DNA of 10,934 nt from positions 1 to 10,934 of the forward strand of contig JAPKDK010000083.1 of assembly GCA_028872645.1 (NCBI GenBank). Reading direction: 5' to 3'. Under the pieces are notes generated by a model. The model was not told the DNA's origin. It made no database searches and saw only the letters and a list, made by a program, of their open reading frames with translations. This document shows, one piece after another, positions 1-7,800 of the stretch. The stretch is from Verrucomicrobiota bacterium. GTDB taxonomy: Bacteria > Verrucomicrobiota > Verrucomicrobiia > Limisphaerales > UBA1100. Each line of letters opens with the position of its first letter. Positions within the stretch are counted from its first letter, which is position 1. The translations under genes and the position numbers were made by a program.

Positions 1-485
1 GCGGCCCAGCGGACGTAGTCGAGCGTGACGCCCGGTCGTCCGGGCTTGGTGGGCGTGGGGAAAACGGGGCCGATGGCGAGATAGGCGGCATTGGTTTCCA
101 TCGCGCGGATGGCTTGTTCAGGGGCGTGGGTGCTAAGGCCGAGGGCCGGCTGAGGGTTGAGGGCTGAGGGTTGATCGCTTGTCGCTCGACCCTTGTCGCT
201 CGACTCAAAAAAGTCTTCCTGGCCGAGGTGGCAGATTTCTGCGCCGAGGTTTTTGGTGAGTTGCCAGTGGTCGTTGATGACGAGGGAGACGTTGGCGGCG
301 CGGGTGATGGGGAGGAGGGTTTCCGCGGTTTGGCGGATTTTTTCTTCGGGCCAGTCTTTAGCGCGGAGTTGGATGAGGTCGGCGCCGCCGTCGCAAAGTT
401 GTTGGGTGAGATCGACGGGGGTGCGATCGTGCAAATAGGCGCTGTCGACGAAGGCGTAGAGGTGGCAGTCGGCGAGGGGTTTCAC
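1..485 (-). CDS. thiE: Thiamine-phosphate synthase, ThiE (3' end beyond window)
   Basis: The enzyme joins the pyrimidine (HMP-PP) and thiazole phosphate halves of thiamine in the cytoplasm. I read 161 residues from a GTG at 483-485; the frame runs off the window at base 1, so the C-terminal part of the TIM barrel is missing. Family motifs are visible in order: IQLRAKD (about 38-44), the IND substrate motif (70-72), HLGQED (86-91), GLSTH (116-120) and AIGPVFPTPTKP (137-148). The start was chosen because GGGG lies about six bases upstream of the GTG and the protein then begins just before the first barrel strand; an upstream in-frame TTG is possible. The gene starts 14 bases after the accC stop, suggesting co-transcription. 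Oddity: residues 94-113, between QED and GLSTH, are encoded by short tandem repeats and the loop is about 8 residues longer than in E. coli ThiE as I recall it. Confidence 0.92.
   Translation of the reverse strand, partial: MKPLADCHLYAFVDSAYLHDRTPVDLTQQLCDGGADLIQLRAKDWPEEKIRQTAETLLPITRAANVSLVINDHWQLTKNLGAEICHLGQEDFFESSDKGRATSDQPSALNPQPALGLSTHAPEQAIRAMETNAAYLAIGPVFPTPTKPGRPGVTLDYVRWA
148..204. repeat. Two adjacent 14-bp-period tandem duplications inside thiE
   Basis: The 13-mer ggctgagggttga occurs at 148-160 and again at 162-174, and the 13-mer cttgtcgctcgac occurs at 178-190 and again at 192-204. Both pairs have a 14-base period and they lie three bases apart. Because 14 is not a multiple of 3, each copy is read in a different frame, yet the thiE frame stays open across the block. 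The block encodes a Ser/Ala/Pro/Gln-rich linker where other ThiE proteins have a helix. Confidence 0.85.
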
Positions 486-499
486 AGGGTGCCCCAATC

Positions 500-1876
500 T
501 TATGCGTCCCGCTCGATCATCTCGCGGCGGTTGGCTAGGAGGTTCTCAATGAAATTGGTGGCGTACTCTCCGCGGCGGAAATTAGGATCGCGCATCACGG
601 CTTGCTCGAAGGGGATGGTGGTTTTCACGCCGGTGATAATATATTCGCCGAGCGCGCGGCTCATGCGGGCGATCGCCTCGCGGCGGTCTTTGCCGGTGGT
701 GATGAGCTTGGCGATCATCGAATCGTACGTGGGCGGGATGGTGTAGCCGGCGTACACGTGGCTGTCGATGCGCACGCCGCGGCCGCCGGGTGCGTAATAC
801 ATTTTCACGCGCCCGGGCGAGGGCGCGAAATCGGCAAATGGATTCTCGGCGTTGATGCGGCATTCGATAGCGTGGCCGCTGAAGGTGACCTCGTCCTGCG
901 TGAGCCGCAGCGGCTCGCCCATCGCGATGAGGATTTGCTGTTTCACAAGGTCCACGCCGGTCACTTCCTCGGTGATGGGATGCTCCACCTGAATGCGTTT
1001 GTTGACCTCCAGAAAATAATAGTTGCCCTTGGCGTCCGTCACAAACTCCACCGTGCCGGCATTCACGTAGCGCGCCTCGCGGCAAATACGCAGCGCGGCT
1101 TCGCCCATTTCTTTGCGCAGCTCAGGCCGATCGGCCATCAGCGGTGAAGGCGTTTCCTCGATGAGCTTTTGGTTGCGGCGTTGGATGGAGCAATCGCGTT
1201 CGCCGAGGTGGATGATGTTTCCCTTCGTGTCACCCAAGATTTGAAACTCAACGTGCCGCGGGTTCTCGATGAATTTCTCGATGTAAACGCCGCTGTTGCC
1301 AAACGCCACTTCCGCCTCGGAGCGTGCGGTGTGATAGCCCTTCAATAGCGAAACTTCATTATGCGCCACGCGCAAGCCGCGCCCGCCACCGCCGGCCACG
1401 GCCTTGATCATCACAGGATAACCAATTTCCTTGGCAATGCGCCGCGCGCTGGCCTCGTCCTCCACCATTCCGTCGGACCCGGGCGGCACCGCCACGCCGG
1501 CGCGTTCGGCCAGTTCGCGGCTGGTTTGTTTGTCGCCAAACGCATTCATCACCGTTGAGCCCGGGCCGATGAAGGCGATGTTGCAACTCTCGCACACCTC
1601 CGCAAAGCGCGCGTCCTCCGACAGAAACCCATACCCCGGATGGATCGCATCCACGTCGGCAATCTCCGCCGCACCGATGATGCGATCGCGTTTGAGATAA
1701 CTTTCTTTGCTCGACGCCGGCCCGATGCAAATCGCTTCGTCGGCCATTTGCACGTGCATTGAGTTCGCGTCCACCTCCGAGTACACCGCCACAGTGCGAA
1801 TATCCAGCTCGCGGCACGCGCGCATAATCCGCACGGCAATTTCACCGCGATTGGCTACGAGAATTTTTTCAAACAT
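500..1876 (-). CDS. accC: Acetyl-CoA carboxylase, biotin carboxylase subunit
   Basis: ATP-dependent carboxylation of the biotin on AccB, the first half-reaction of malonyl-CoA formation for fatty acid synthesis; cytoplasmic. At 458 residues it is close to the usual 445-455. The N-terminal domain opens with KILVANRGEIAVR; HPGYGFLSE is at about 79-87. The ATP-grasp glycine loop GGGGRG is at 162-167, followed by GERDCSIQRRNQKLIEE (225-241). The catalytic strand ENxRxQVE is at 290-298, with the carboxylation residues E298 and R340 (E. coli E296 and R338) present. Oddity: the strand reads EVNKRIQVEHPITE where most family members have MNTRIQVEHPVTE, so Thr is replaced by Lys at residue 293. ATG start with no Shine-Dalgarno motif, 33 bases after accB. 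Together with AccB this points to a multi-subunit acetyl-CoA carboxylase; propionyl- or pyruvate-carboxylase subunits are less likely given the separate small carrier next door. Confidence 0.96.
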   Translation of the reverse strand: MFEKILVANRGEIAVRIMRACRELDIRTVAVYSEVDANSMHVQMADEAICIGPASSKESYLKRDRIIGAAEIADVDAIHPGYGFLSEDARFAEVCESCNIAFIGPGSTVMNAFGDKQTSRELAERAGVAVPPGSDGMVEDEASARRIAKEIGYPVMIKAVAGGGGRGLRVAHNEVSLLKGYHTARSEAEVAFGNSGVYIEKFIENPRHVEFQILGDTKGNIIHLGERDCSIQRRNQKLIEETPSPLMADRPELRKEMGEAALRICREARYVNAGTVEFVTDAKGNYYFLEVNKRIQVEHPITEEVTGVDLVKQQILIAMGEPLRLTQDEVTFSGHAIECRINAENPFADFAPSPGRVKMYYAPGGRGVRIDSHVYAGYTIPPTYDSMIAKLITTGKDRREAIARMSRALGEYIITGVKTTIPFEQAVMRDPNFRRGEYATNFIENLLANRREMIERDA

Positions 1877-1909
1877 AGTTTAAAAAGAAATGATGTCCCG
1901 AAGCTTGTC

Positions 1910-2368
1910 TTAGCTCGGATCAATCCGGAACAATGCCTGCCCGTATTCCACCGGCTTGCCTTCTTCCAATAACACTTCGATGATGGTGCCCTTCACTTCG
2001 GCCTTAATTTCGTTCATCACTTTCATCGCCTCGATGATGCACACCACCGTGTCCGCATTCACCTTCGCGCCCACTTCCACGAACGACTCGGCATCCGGAG
2101 AGGGTCTGCGATAAAACGTGCCGATCATCGGCGACTTCACTTCCGTGCCTTCGGGCGCAGGCACGGCAGCGGGAGTGGCGACGAGGACAGGCACGGCGGC
2201 AGGCAATACCATCGGAGCTTCCTGCATCACCATTGGTTCGCCTTTGTGCGGCTTGCCGACGGCATCGCGTTTGAGTTTAATTTTGAAGTCGCCCTCTTCC
2301 ATCTCGAATTCCGAGAGGGCATTTTTCTTCATCAGATCGACAATGCTTTTGATGTCCTTGAGATCCAT
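1910..2368 (-). CDS. accB: Biotin carboxyl carrier protein of acetyl-CoA carboxylase
   Basis: Carries the biotin that shuttles CO2 from AccC to the carboxyltransferase (accA/accD, not in this window). The 152-residue product has the standard layout: an N-terminal helical region (MDLKDIKSIVDLMKKN), a flexible Ala/Pro/Val-rich linker (about 45-75), and a C-terminal biotinyl domain (about 76-151). That domain contains the 'thumb' SPMIGTFYRRPSPDAESF and the biotinylation motif EAMKVMNE, with K116 as the biotin attachment site. The frame stays open 47 codons further upstream, but that extension has no family resemblance. The ATG at 2366-2368 gives the canonical AccB N-terminus, so it was chosen. 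No clear ribosome binding site precedes it. It lies between aroQ and accC, as in many bacteria. Confidence 0.96.
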   Translation of the reverse strand: MDLKDIKSIVDLMKKNALSEFEMEEGDFKIKLKRDAVGKPHKGEPMVMQEAPMVLPAAVPVLVATPAAVPAPEGTEVKSPMIGTFYRRPSPDAESFVEVGAKVNADTVVCIIEAMKVMNEIKAEVKGTIIEVLLEEGKPVEYGQALFRIDPS

Positions 2369-2563
2369 AATAGAAAATTCGCCGTGAAAGTTCAGCCGCA
2401 CATTCGGGCACGCACGATGCCTGAACGTTGACATTTCTGTAATTGATTGAGGTTGTTCGCCATCACGTAAACAGCGCCGCCACCCTGCCAAAACTGGCCG
2501 AATCGTCAAGCCACGAATGTTAACAACTCAAGACGATACACGATTTCATGCGCATTAATTGGC
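2369..2563 (-). other. Gap between aroQ and accB (possible accB leader)
   Basis: This 195-base gap is the longest inside the left gene cluster. On the minus strand it holds a perfect -35-like TTGACG (2509-2504), but no convincing -10 box sits 16-18 bases downstream. I see only four-base-pair stems (for example GCCA/TGGC around 2485-2498) and no intrinsic terminator. It could carry an accBC promoter or a 5' leader; the sequence does not settle this. Confidence 0.3.
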
Positions 2564-2998
2564 TTATTCAGCGCTCTTTAATGATAAAGCTGCCTCTAAA
2601 CCCAGCACGTATGAATTTGGTCCGAAACCGCAAATTTGCCCTTCGCACACGGGTGCGATGAGCGAAGTGTGCCGAAACTCCTCGCGCGCGTGGATGTTGG
2701 AAAGATGGATTTCGATGACCGGCACATCGCTGGCGGCGATGGCATCGCGCAACGCAACGCTGGTATGCGTGTAACCGGCGGCGTTGATCACGGCGACATC
2801 CGCCGTGCTGGCGGCGTCTTGAATCCACGTCACCAATTTGCCTTCGTCGTTGGTTTGGCGAAACTCAATCTCGGCGCGCCCTTCCGCTTGCGCGCGCACG
2901 GCGGCCTCGATGTCCGCCAGCGTGGTGGTGCCGTAAATTTCCGGCTGCCGTTGGCCGAGTAAATTGAGGTTCGGGCCGTTGAGAAACAAAATCTTCAC
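2564..2998 (-). CDS. aroQ: 3-dehydroquinate dehydratase, type II
   Basis: Catalyses dehydration of 3-dehydroquinate to 3-dehydroshikimate, the third step of the shikimate pathway, as a cytoplasmic dodecamer. The 144-residue length is typical. Motifs visible in order: LNGPNLNLLGQRQPEIYG (6-23), with R17 and the catalytic tyrosine Y22; QTNDEGKLVTWIQDA (48-62); INAAGYTHTSVALRDA (71-86), with N72 and the catalytic histidine H78; EIHLSNIHAREEFRH (96-110), with H98 and R109; and the closing ICGFG/VLGLEAA region. All active-site positions known from the Mycobacterium tuberculosis enzyme are kept. ATG start, 29 bases downstream of holB. No Shine-Dalgarno motif beyond a weak GTGAAG touching the start codon. 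Confidence 0.96.
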   Translation of the reverse strand: MKILFLNGPNLNLLGQRQPEIYGTTTLADIEAAVRAQAEGRAEIEFRQTNDEGKLVTWIQDAASTADVAVINAAGYTHTSVALRDAIAASDVPVIEIHLSNIHAREEFRHTSLIAPVCEGQICGFGPNSYVLGLEAALSLKSAE

Positions 2999-3027
2999 AG
3001 GGGAAAACTAACGGCTGCGCGCGTAGC

Positions 3028-4086
3028 TCACAACTTCAATTTCAACAAACCTGTTTCCAACACCACCAGTTCCTGCACGTTGGTGTGCAGCGTGAGCTGG
3101 GTTTGTTCCATCAAACGCAAGTTGCCCGCCGCATCGGCGGGCGACAATCGTTCCGCCACGGCTTCCGCCGTGTAATCCAGATTAGGAAACAACGCCAGCT
3201 CGCTGCTCACGCCCGCGCTGTGCAGCCACACGTCACGCAGCCAACCCTGCAACGCGGCGAGATAGCCCGCGCGCCGCAGCCGATACTCCGCACTGGCCGC
3301 GGCTTTGCATTCGTTCTCCCATTGCTCGCGCAGTTCCGGATCGGCCTCATCGTGATCATGCAGTGGCGAGGCTTCTTCCACTTCGGTTTCGATGACCGAT
3401 TTCATTTCCTCCAACCGCGACATCAACGTGCCGAGTAAACGGTACCGTCCGAAGCAATCCTTCTTGCCCTCCGCCGCCATTCGGGCGAATTCATCGAGCC
3501 ACGCCTGTTCCTCCTCGCCAAAGCGCACCCGGCCATCGCCCGCGAAGGTGAGCCGCAGGCAGCGCGAGTGGATGGTATCCAGCAACCGCTCCGGCTCGGT
3601 GGAAAGCAAAATAAACACCGTACGCGGCGGCGGTTCTTCCAGCGACTTGAGTAACGAATTAGCCGCGTTCGCATTCATTCGATCGGCCGCCACTAGTAGC
3701 CCCACTTTATAAAGACCCTCGGTGGCTTTGTTGTTTACCAAATCGTGCAACACGCGCGGCGGGCTTCCGGTGCGCCGCACCATTTGTTCAATCTTGATTT
3801 GCCGCAGCTTGGATTCGGGACGGATGACCATCACGTCCGGATGATTCGCGTGGGCAATCCGGCGGCAACTCGCGCACGCACCACAAGCATCCAGCGGCGT
3901 GCCATCGGGCGCAGTTTGCGGCGGTTCCTGGCAATTGAGCGTCTGCGCCAACGCCAGCCCCACCGCCTCCAGCTCCGCCAAATCCGTGCCGGTGAACAGA
4001 TACGCGTGCCCCAACCGACCGCGCTCCAAGCTGCGCTGCAGCAAAGCCACCACGTTTTCCTGAGTTGAAAATTCCGCCAAGGGCAT
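3028..4086 (-). CDS. holB: DNA polymerase III, delta prime subunit (clamp loader)
   Basis: A AAA+ clamp-loader subunit that helps load the beta sliding clamp. From the chosen ATG (4084-4086) it has 352 residues. Features: an opening typical of DnaX/HolB (GRLGHAYLFTG, 23-33); four zinc-type cysteines (C52, C68, C71, C74); the RQIKIEQM element (95-102); the ANSLLKSLEEPPP block (142-154); and the arginine-finger motif SRC (174-176). The P-loop is degenerate: GTDLAELE replaces the usual GxxGxGKT. An ATP-binding-defective loop with an intact SRC motif is what separates delta prime from DnaX (tau/gamma). The C-terminal half is weakly conserved and contains an acidic stretch rich in Glu/Asp around 245-270. 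The frame extends upstream to another ATG at 4240-4242, but that would add 52 unconserved residues and begin at the -35 box of the divergent promoter. Confidence 0.85.
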   Translation of the reverse strand: MPLAEFSTQENVVALLQRSLERGRLGHAYLFTGTDLAELEAVGLALAQTLNCQEPPQTAPDGTPLDACGACASCRRIAHANHPDVMVIRPESKLRQIKIEQMVRRTGSPPRVLHDLVNNKATEGLYKVGLLVAADRMNANAANSLLKSLEEPPPRTVFILLSTEPERLLDTIHSRCLRLTFAGDGRVRFGEEEQAWLDEFARMAAEGKKDCFGRYRLLGTLMSRLEEMKSVIETEVEEASPLHDHDEADPELREQWENECKAAASAEYRLRRAGYLAALQGWLRDVWLHSAGVSSELALFPNLDYTAEAVAERLSPADAAGNLRLMEQTQLTLHTNVQELVVLETGLLKLKL

Positions 4087-4307
4087 TCCGCAGACTAGCC
4101 GCCCCAGCGGGAGGCGTCCAGCCGTCAGGGCGATTGTGGAAAACCTCTGAATAACGGCGAATAAGATCCTCTTTCGTTGGGGGATTTTGCCCGCAGAATG
4201 CGTCCAATAAGAACGCCCGAAGGCCAAATGCCTATTGTCCATTGACTTTTTGGGGGTTCGGGCGTATAGCTAAAAAATCAACGGCCCACCCGTTGTCTGA
4301 ATGTCTG
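4087..4307. other. Divergent intergenic region between holB and the lipoprotein gene
   Basis: This 221-base region separates two genes read away from each other. The right side holds the plus-strand promoter annotated separately. On the minus strand I found no convincing promoter for holB; AT-richer stretches around 4140-4200 are candidates. The holB frame stays open through 4242, so part of this region could be coding if the longer holB start is used. Confidence 0.5.
4242..4270 (+). promoter_or_regulatory. Sigma70-type promoter for the lipoprotein gene
   Basis: TTGACT at 4242-4247 matches the -35 consensus at five of six bases. TATAGC at 4265-4270 matches the -10 box TATAAT at four of six, including the key TA and A positions. 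The spacer is exactly 17 bases. Transcription would start near 4277, leaving a leader of about 30 bases before the ATG at 4308. The leader has no Shine-Dalgarno motif. Confidence 0.6.
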
Positions 4308-4805
4308 ATGAAGTTGCTTGGAAAAATGCTGGTGTGTGTAGTTCTGACTGGTTGCAGTCAGGAATCGCTGGAGTTTACCCAGCGTGACATCACTCCCGTG
4401 CCCGAGCCGCCGCCGGCACCGCAACCCGAAAAAGTCACTCTCCCCGAGCCCCCCGCCAAGGGCACCGAGCCTCCCAAGATTCAGCCCCTGCCGGCCACTG
4501 TGAAAAATCCTGAAGGGGGGCTGCCGAAAGTGGAGCCCACGCCGCCAAAAACGGAACCCGCTAAGCCAGAATTGACGCCCGAAGAAATCAAGGCGCGCAA
4601 ACTCATCAGCGATGATCCGGCGGAAAATTTGGAAGTGCTCAACCAAGCCCTCGACGATTGGCTGGCGACGCACGAGGAGTTGCCCGAAAAAATTGCTGAC
4701 CTCGTGATCGACGATCACCTTCCGATGCTGCCGATGGCTCCCGCGGGGCAGCACTTCGAAATCGACCAGATCACCAAGCGCGTCGTGCTGGTGGCGAATA
4801 ATTAA
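4308..4805 (+). CDS. Proline-rich lipoprotein of unknown function
   Basis: I do not recognise a named family. The 165-residue product begins with a short lipoprotein signal: basic MKLLGK, a hydrophobic stretch, then the lipobox LTGC with the lipidated cysteine at C16. Ser at +2 would fit outer-membrane sorting under the enterobacterial rule, which may not hold here. Residues about 28-92 are a disordered-looking linker rich in Pro, Glu and Lys (PEPPPAPQPEK and similar). Residues about 95-165 form a compact C-terminal module (LNQALDDWLATHEELPEKIADLV ... FEIDQITKRVVLV, shown in part), resembling a small C-terminal module I associate with verrucomicrobial secreted proteins; that is recollection, not a search. 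ATG 4308 was chosen over an upstream in-frame TTG (4242) because the latter lies in the -35 box and would bury the signal peptide. It is the only plus-strand gene in the window and ends 14 bases from the convergent neighbour. Confidence 0.8.
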   Translation: MKLLGKMLVCVVLTGCSQESLEFTQRDITPVPEPPPAPQPEKVTLPEPPAKGTEPPKIQPLPATVKNPEGGLPKVEPTPPKTEPAKPELTPEEIKARKLISDDPAENLEVLNQALDDWLATHEELPEKIADLVIDDHLPMLPMAPAGQHFEIDQITKRVVLVANN

Positions 4806-4819
4806 TCCACTTCTTTTCG

Positions 4820-7800
4820 CTACTCGCGAATCCCTGAATCCCGCACGCGCAAATCTTTTTTGCCCAAGCGCGATGGCTGCAACCATTGCTCGCCGTTTTG
4901 CGATTGCAGAAAGGTCAACAGATCGCGAAATTCCTTTTGGGTGAGATTGCGATCCAACCCCGCCGGCATCAGCGAAATGGGTGCGGGCGTGATGAACTCG
5001 ATCGTGCTCCGTTCCAGTCGCACCTCCACGCCCGGTGCGTTGCGCAGCGTGAGTGCGGATGCGGTTTCATCCACCACAATACCGACATAAATTGACTTGG
5101 CCGCTCGCACCAGAAAAGCCTCGTGGCCGGGCACTTGCGTGGCGTTGGGAAACACAATCGCCTCGAGAATATCGCGCCCCGAACGAATGGCCCCGATGGA
5201 GGTGAGATCCGGTCCAAGATGACCGCCGTCTTTGCCGATGGTGTGGCACGTGCTGCAAATTGCTTTTTGACCGAAGAACACATTGCGCCCGCGTCCCACA
5301 TCGCCTCCCGCCAGCAGCGGAGCTAATTCTTCCAGCCGTTTTCCCTGTTCGGCTTCTGCGAGTTTCAATTTTGCCAGCAACGGCTTGGCCGCCGCTTTCA
5401 CGGCTGCGGGGAACGCCGCCAGCGCTCTTGCCACTTGGGCTTCGTTCAACGCTCCCTTCGGGGCCGCCGCCATGGCACGAACCATCGCCGTGCCCACCGC
5501 CACCGATTGGGATTGTTCAAACGCTCGCAACACCAATGGCAAGGTGAGCCCATCGGCTGACGTCAGCGTTTGGGTGGCGATCAGTTTCAACTGCGCATCG
5601 CTCCACGGCAGCCGCCCCATCGCGCGAGCCGCGGCGGCTCGAACAGTGGCGGGAGATTTCGCGCCTGTTTGTTTTTGCAAAAAAACAGCCACGGCTTGGG
5701 GCACGATTTTCATTCGGGGCGCCACGAAACCCAAAGCCGCCAAGCGCAGTATCGGCGTGGCTTTTTCATCCCCGGAAATTTTCAACAACGCCGCGTCCTC
5801 GCCCGTGAGCGCGCGCGATTGGATGACGTGAATGGCCGCCAATCGGGTGGCCTCGGTAAAGCGAGGACTGGCGGAGATTTTGCTGAGTAAAATTTGCCAT
5901 TCTTTTGGAAACACCTTCACCTCCACGCGCGCCATCACGCGAAGGAGAAAAGGGCGGCGCGCCTCGAGATTGGCCACCGTGTGCAACGGCCGGCCATCAA
6001 GCCACGCGGTCATCAGCGATTGCACCGCTTGGTTTTCCGCGAACACCGTGAGTGCCTCGCGCACGGTGGCCGTTTCCGCCTCGGTCCATTTGGAGTCCAG
6101 CAACACTTTGCGGTTGAGGTAAGCGAGGACGCCATCGGCCCAATCGGGATGATGCGTCATCACCCACAACGCCGCGCGCGATAATTCGGGATCGGCGGAA
6201 TGAAGGAGCGGCGTTACGTCGGTTTGCTTCAGCGGGCTGTCCTTCACTTGATCCAGCGCAATCAACGCGGCGCGTTGCACGCGGGGATTTTTGGCCGTCA
6301 ACTTTTGCTGTAAAACCCCCGGAACGTTGAGCTGAATCAACGAATGAATCAGCGCGTGATCGTGATGCGCATCTGTGCTGCGCGCGGCCGCGTCGGCCAA
6401 CGGCCCGGTGGCGTTGTCGCAGCCCATAAAGCCGAGGGCGGTTGCCATCTCGCGCGAGACAGCAGGGTCTTTCGAACTCAAGCCGGCGAGCACGGGTTGG
6501 ATGGCGGCTTGATCCTTTGCTAATCCGGTGGAACGCGCGGAGGCAATTTGCACTTCCCGCGAGCGGTGCGTGAGCGCCTTGCGAATCTCGATGCGGGCCG
6601 GTTTCGTACCTTGACGATGCAACGCCCAAATGGCACGGCACTTGGCTTCGTCTTTGGTTTTTGGATTGGCGATCAACGCGGCCAGTGGCGGCACGATGGC
6701 TTCATCCATTTTCACGATGCTCTCCAACACGCGCGCGCGGACTTTGGGGCGGCGATCGGCGAGGAGATTGGCGAAGGCGTTGAGGGATATATTTTTCCAT
6801 TCCAAAAACGTGCCGAGTGGGTCGCTTACTTTGGTCGCACCTTTTTTGCGAATGCGATAGACGCCGCCTTTGTGCTCGGGGCGCGAGATGCGCGAGAGTG
6901 GGCATTGGTCGATGTACCAGCCGCCGGTGTCGATGACAATGAGGCTGCCATCGGGAGCTTCGAGCACGTCGGTGGGATGAAAGTCGGGATCGCGAGAAAC
7001 TAGAAAATCGCTGTCCTCGGAAGTAAAGGTTGCGCCGGTGCGTTTCAAGATATGGCGCTGGATGCGATGCGGATTAAACTGCGCGCTGAAGAGGTTGCCG
7101 CTAAAGGCATTGCCGAAGCTCAACCCCGAGTGACGGTGCAATCCCGCCGGGGCCACGCGGGCGAAGCGGGTCATTGGGCCGAGCAAATCTCCCGTGCGCG
7201 TGAACTCGGCCACGCTCGAATGCCATTTTTGGTACACACCACCCTCGAGAAAATGCATCAGCGAATCGCGCTGGCCGTTCTTCGGATTGGTGAAATAAGT
7301 CATCGTGCCGATCATTTCGCCGCCAGGGGTGAAGATGATTTCCACGGGATTATCGAAGCCCCCGCCCGCCACCGATTCCAATTGCGTGCCGTCGGGCCGC
7401 ATCCGCCAAATGCGCGAGGCGAGCCCTTTGAAACTGCGGCCGTCGTTGGTTTTAATATCAAACCCGTGCCGGCCATCGGTGAGGTACAGCCAGCCTTCCG
7501 GCCCGAGAAATGGCCCGTGCAAACTCGCCGTGCCCCGTACGTGCCAACCACTGGCGAGCACCTCCCGCGCGTCGGCTTTGCCGTCGCCATCGGTATCGCG
7601 CAGTCGCAACACATCCGGCGGCGACGCGGTGTAAACGCTGCCGCGCCAGCAAAGCAGCCCCATCGGAATGCCCACTTTTTCGGCGTACACCGTGCTGCGA
7701 TCAAACTGCCCGTCGCCGTTCGTGTCCTCGAGCATCAAGATTTTGCACTCCGGTTTCTCGCTCATTGCCTTGCCGCCAATGTTTTTGCCAGAAGAAGCTG

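Noticed and set aside
171..746. A 191-codon plus-strand frame across thiE and the accC end
   Set aside because: It covers two genes with clear motifs on the other strand and shows no motif of its own.
2777..2788. NAAG instead of NPGA-type residues in the AroQ active-site strand looked like a change
   Set aside because: The M. tuberculosis enzyme, as I recall, also has Ala after this Asn (NAGG), so it is ordinary variation.
3968..3995. Loss of the P-loop in the clamp-loader gene looked like a damaged ATPase
   Set aside because: Delta prime subunits commonly have a degenerate P-loop and do not need ATP binding, so this is expected for HolB.
4806..4819. Possible shared terminator between the convergent lipoprotein and dehydrogenase genes
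   Set aside because: Only 14 bases separate the genes and I see no GC-rich stem followed by a T-run on either strand.
4278..4886. A 202-codon minus-strand frame over the lipoprotein gene
   Set aside because: The plus-strand frame has a lipobox, a signal peptide and a well-placed promoter; the minus-strand product is Arg/Phe/Gly-rich with no motif.
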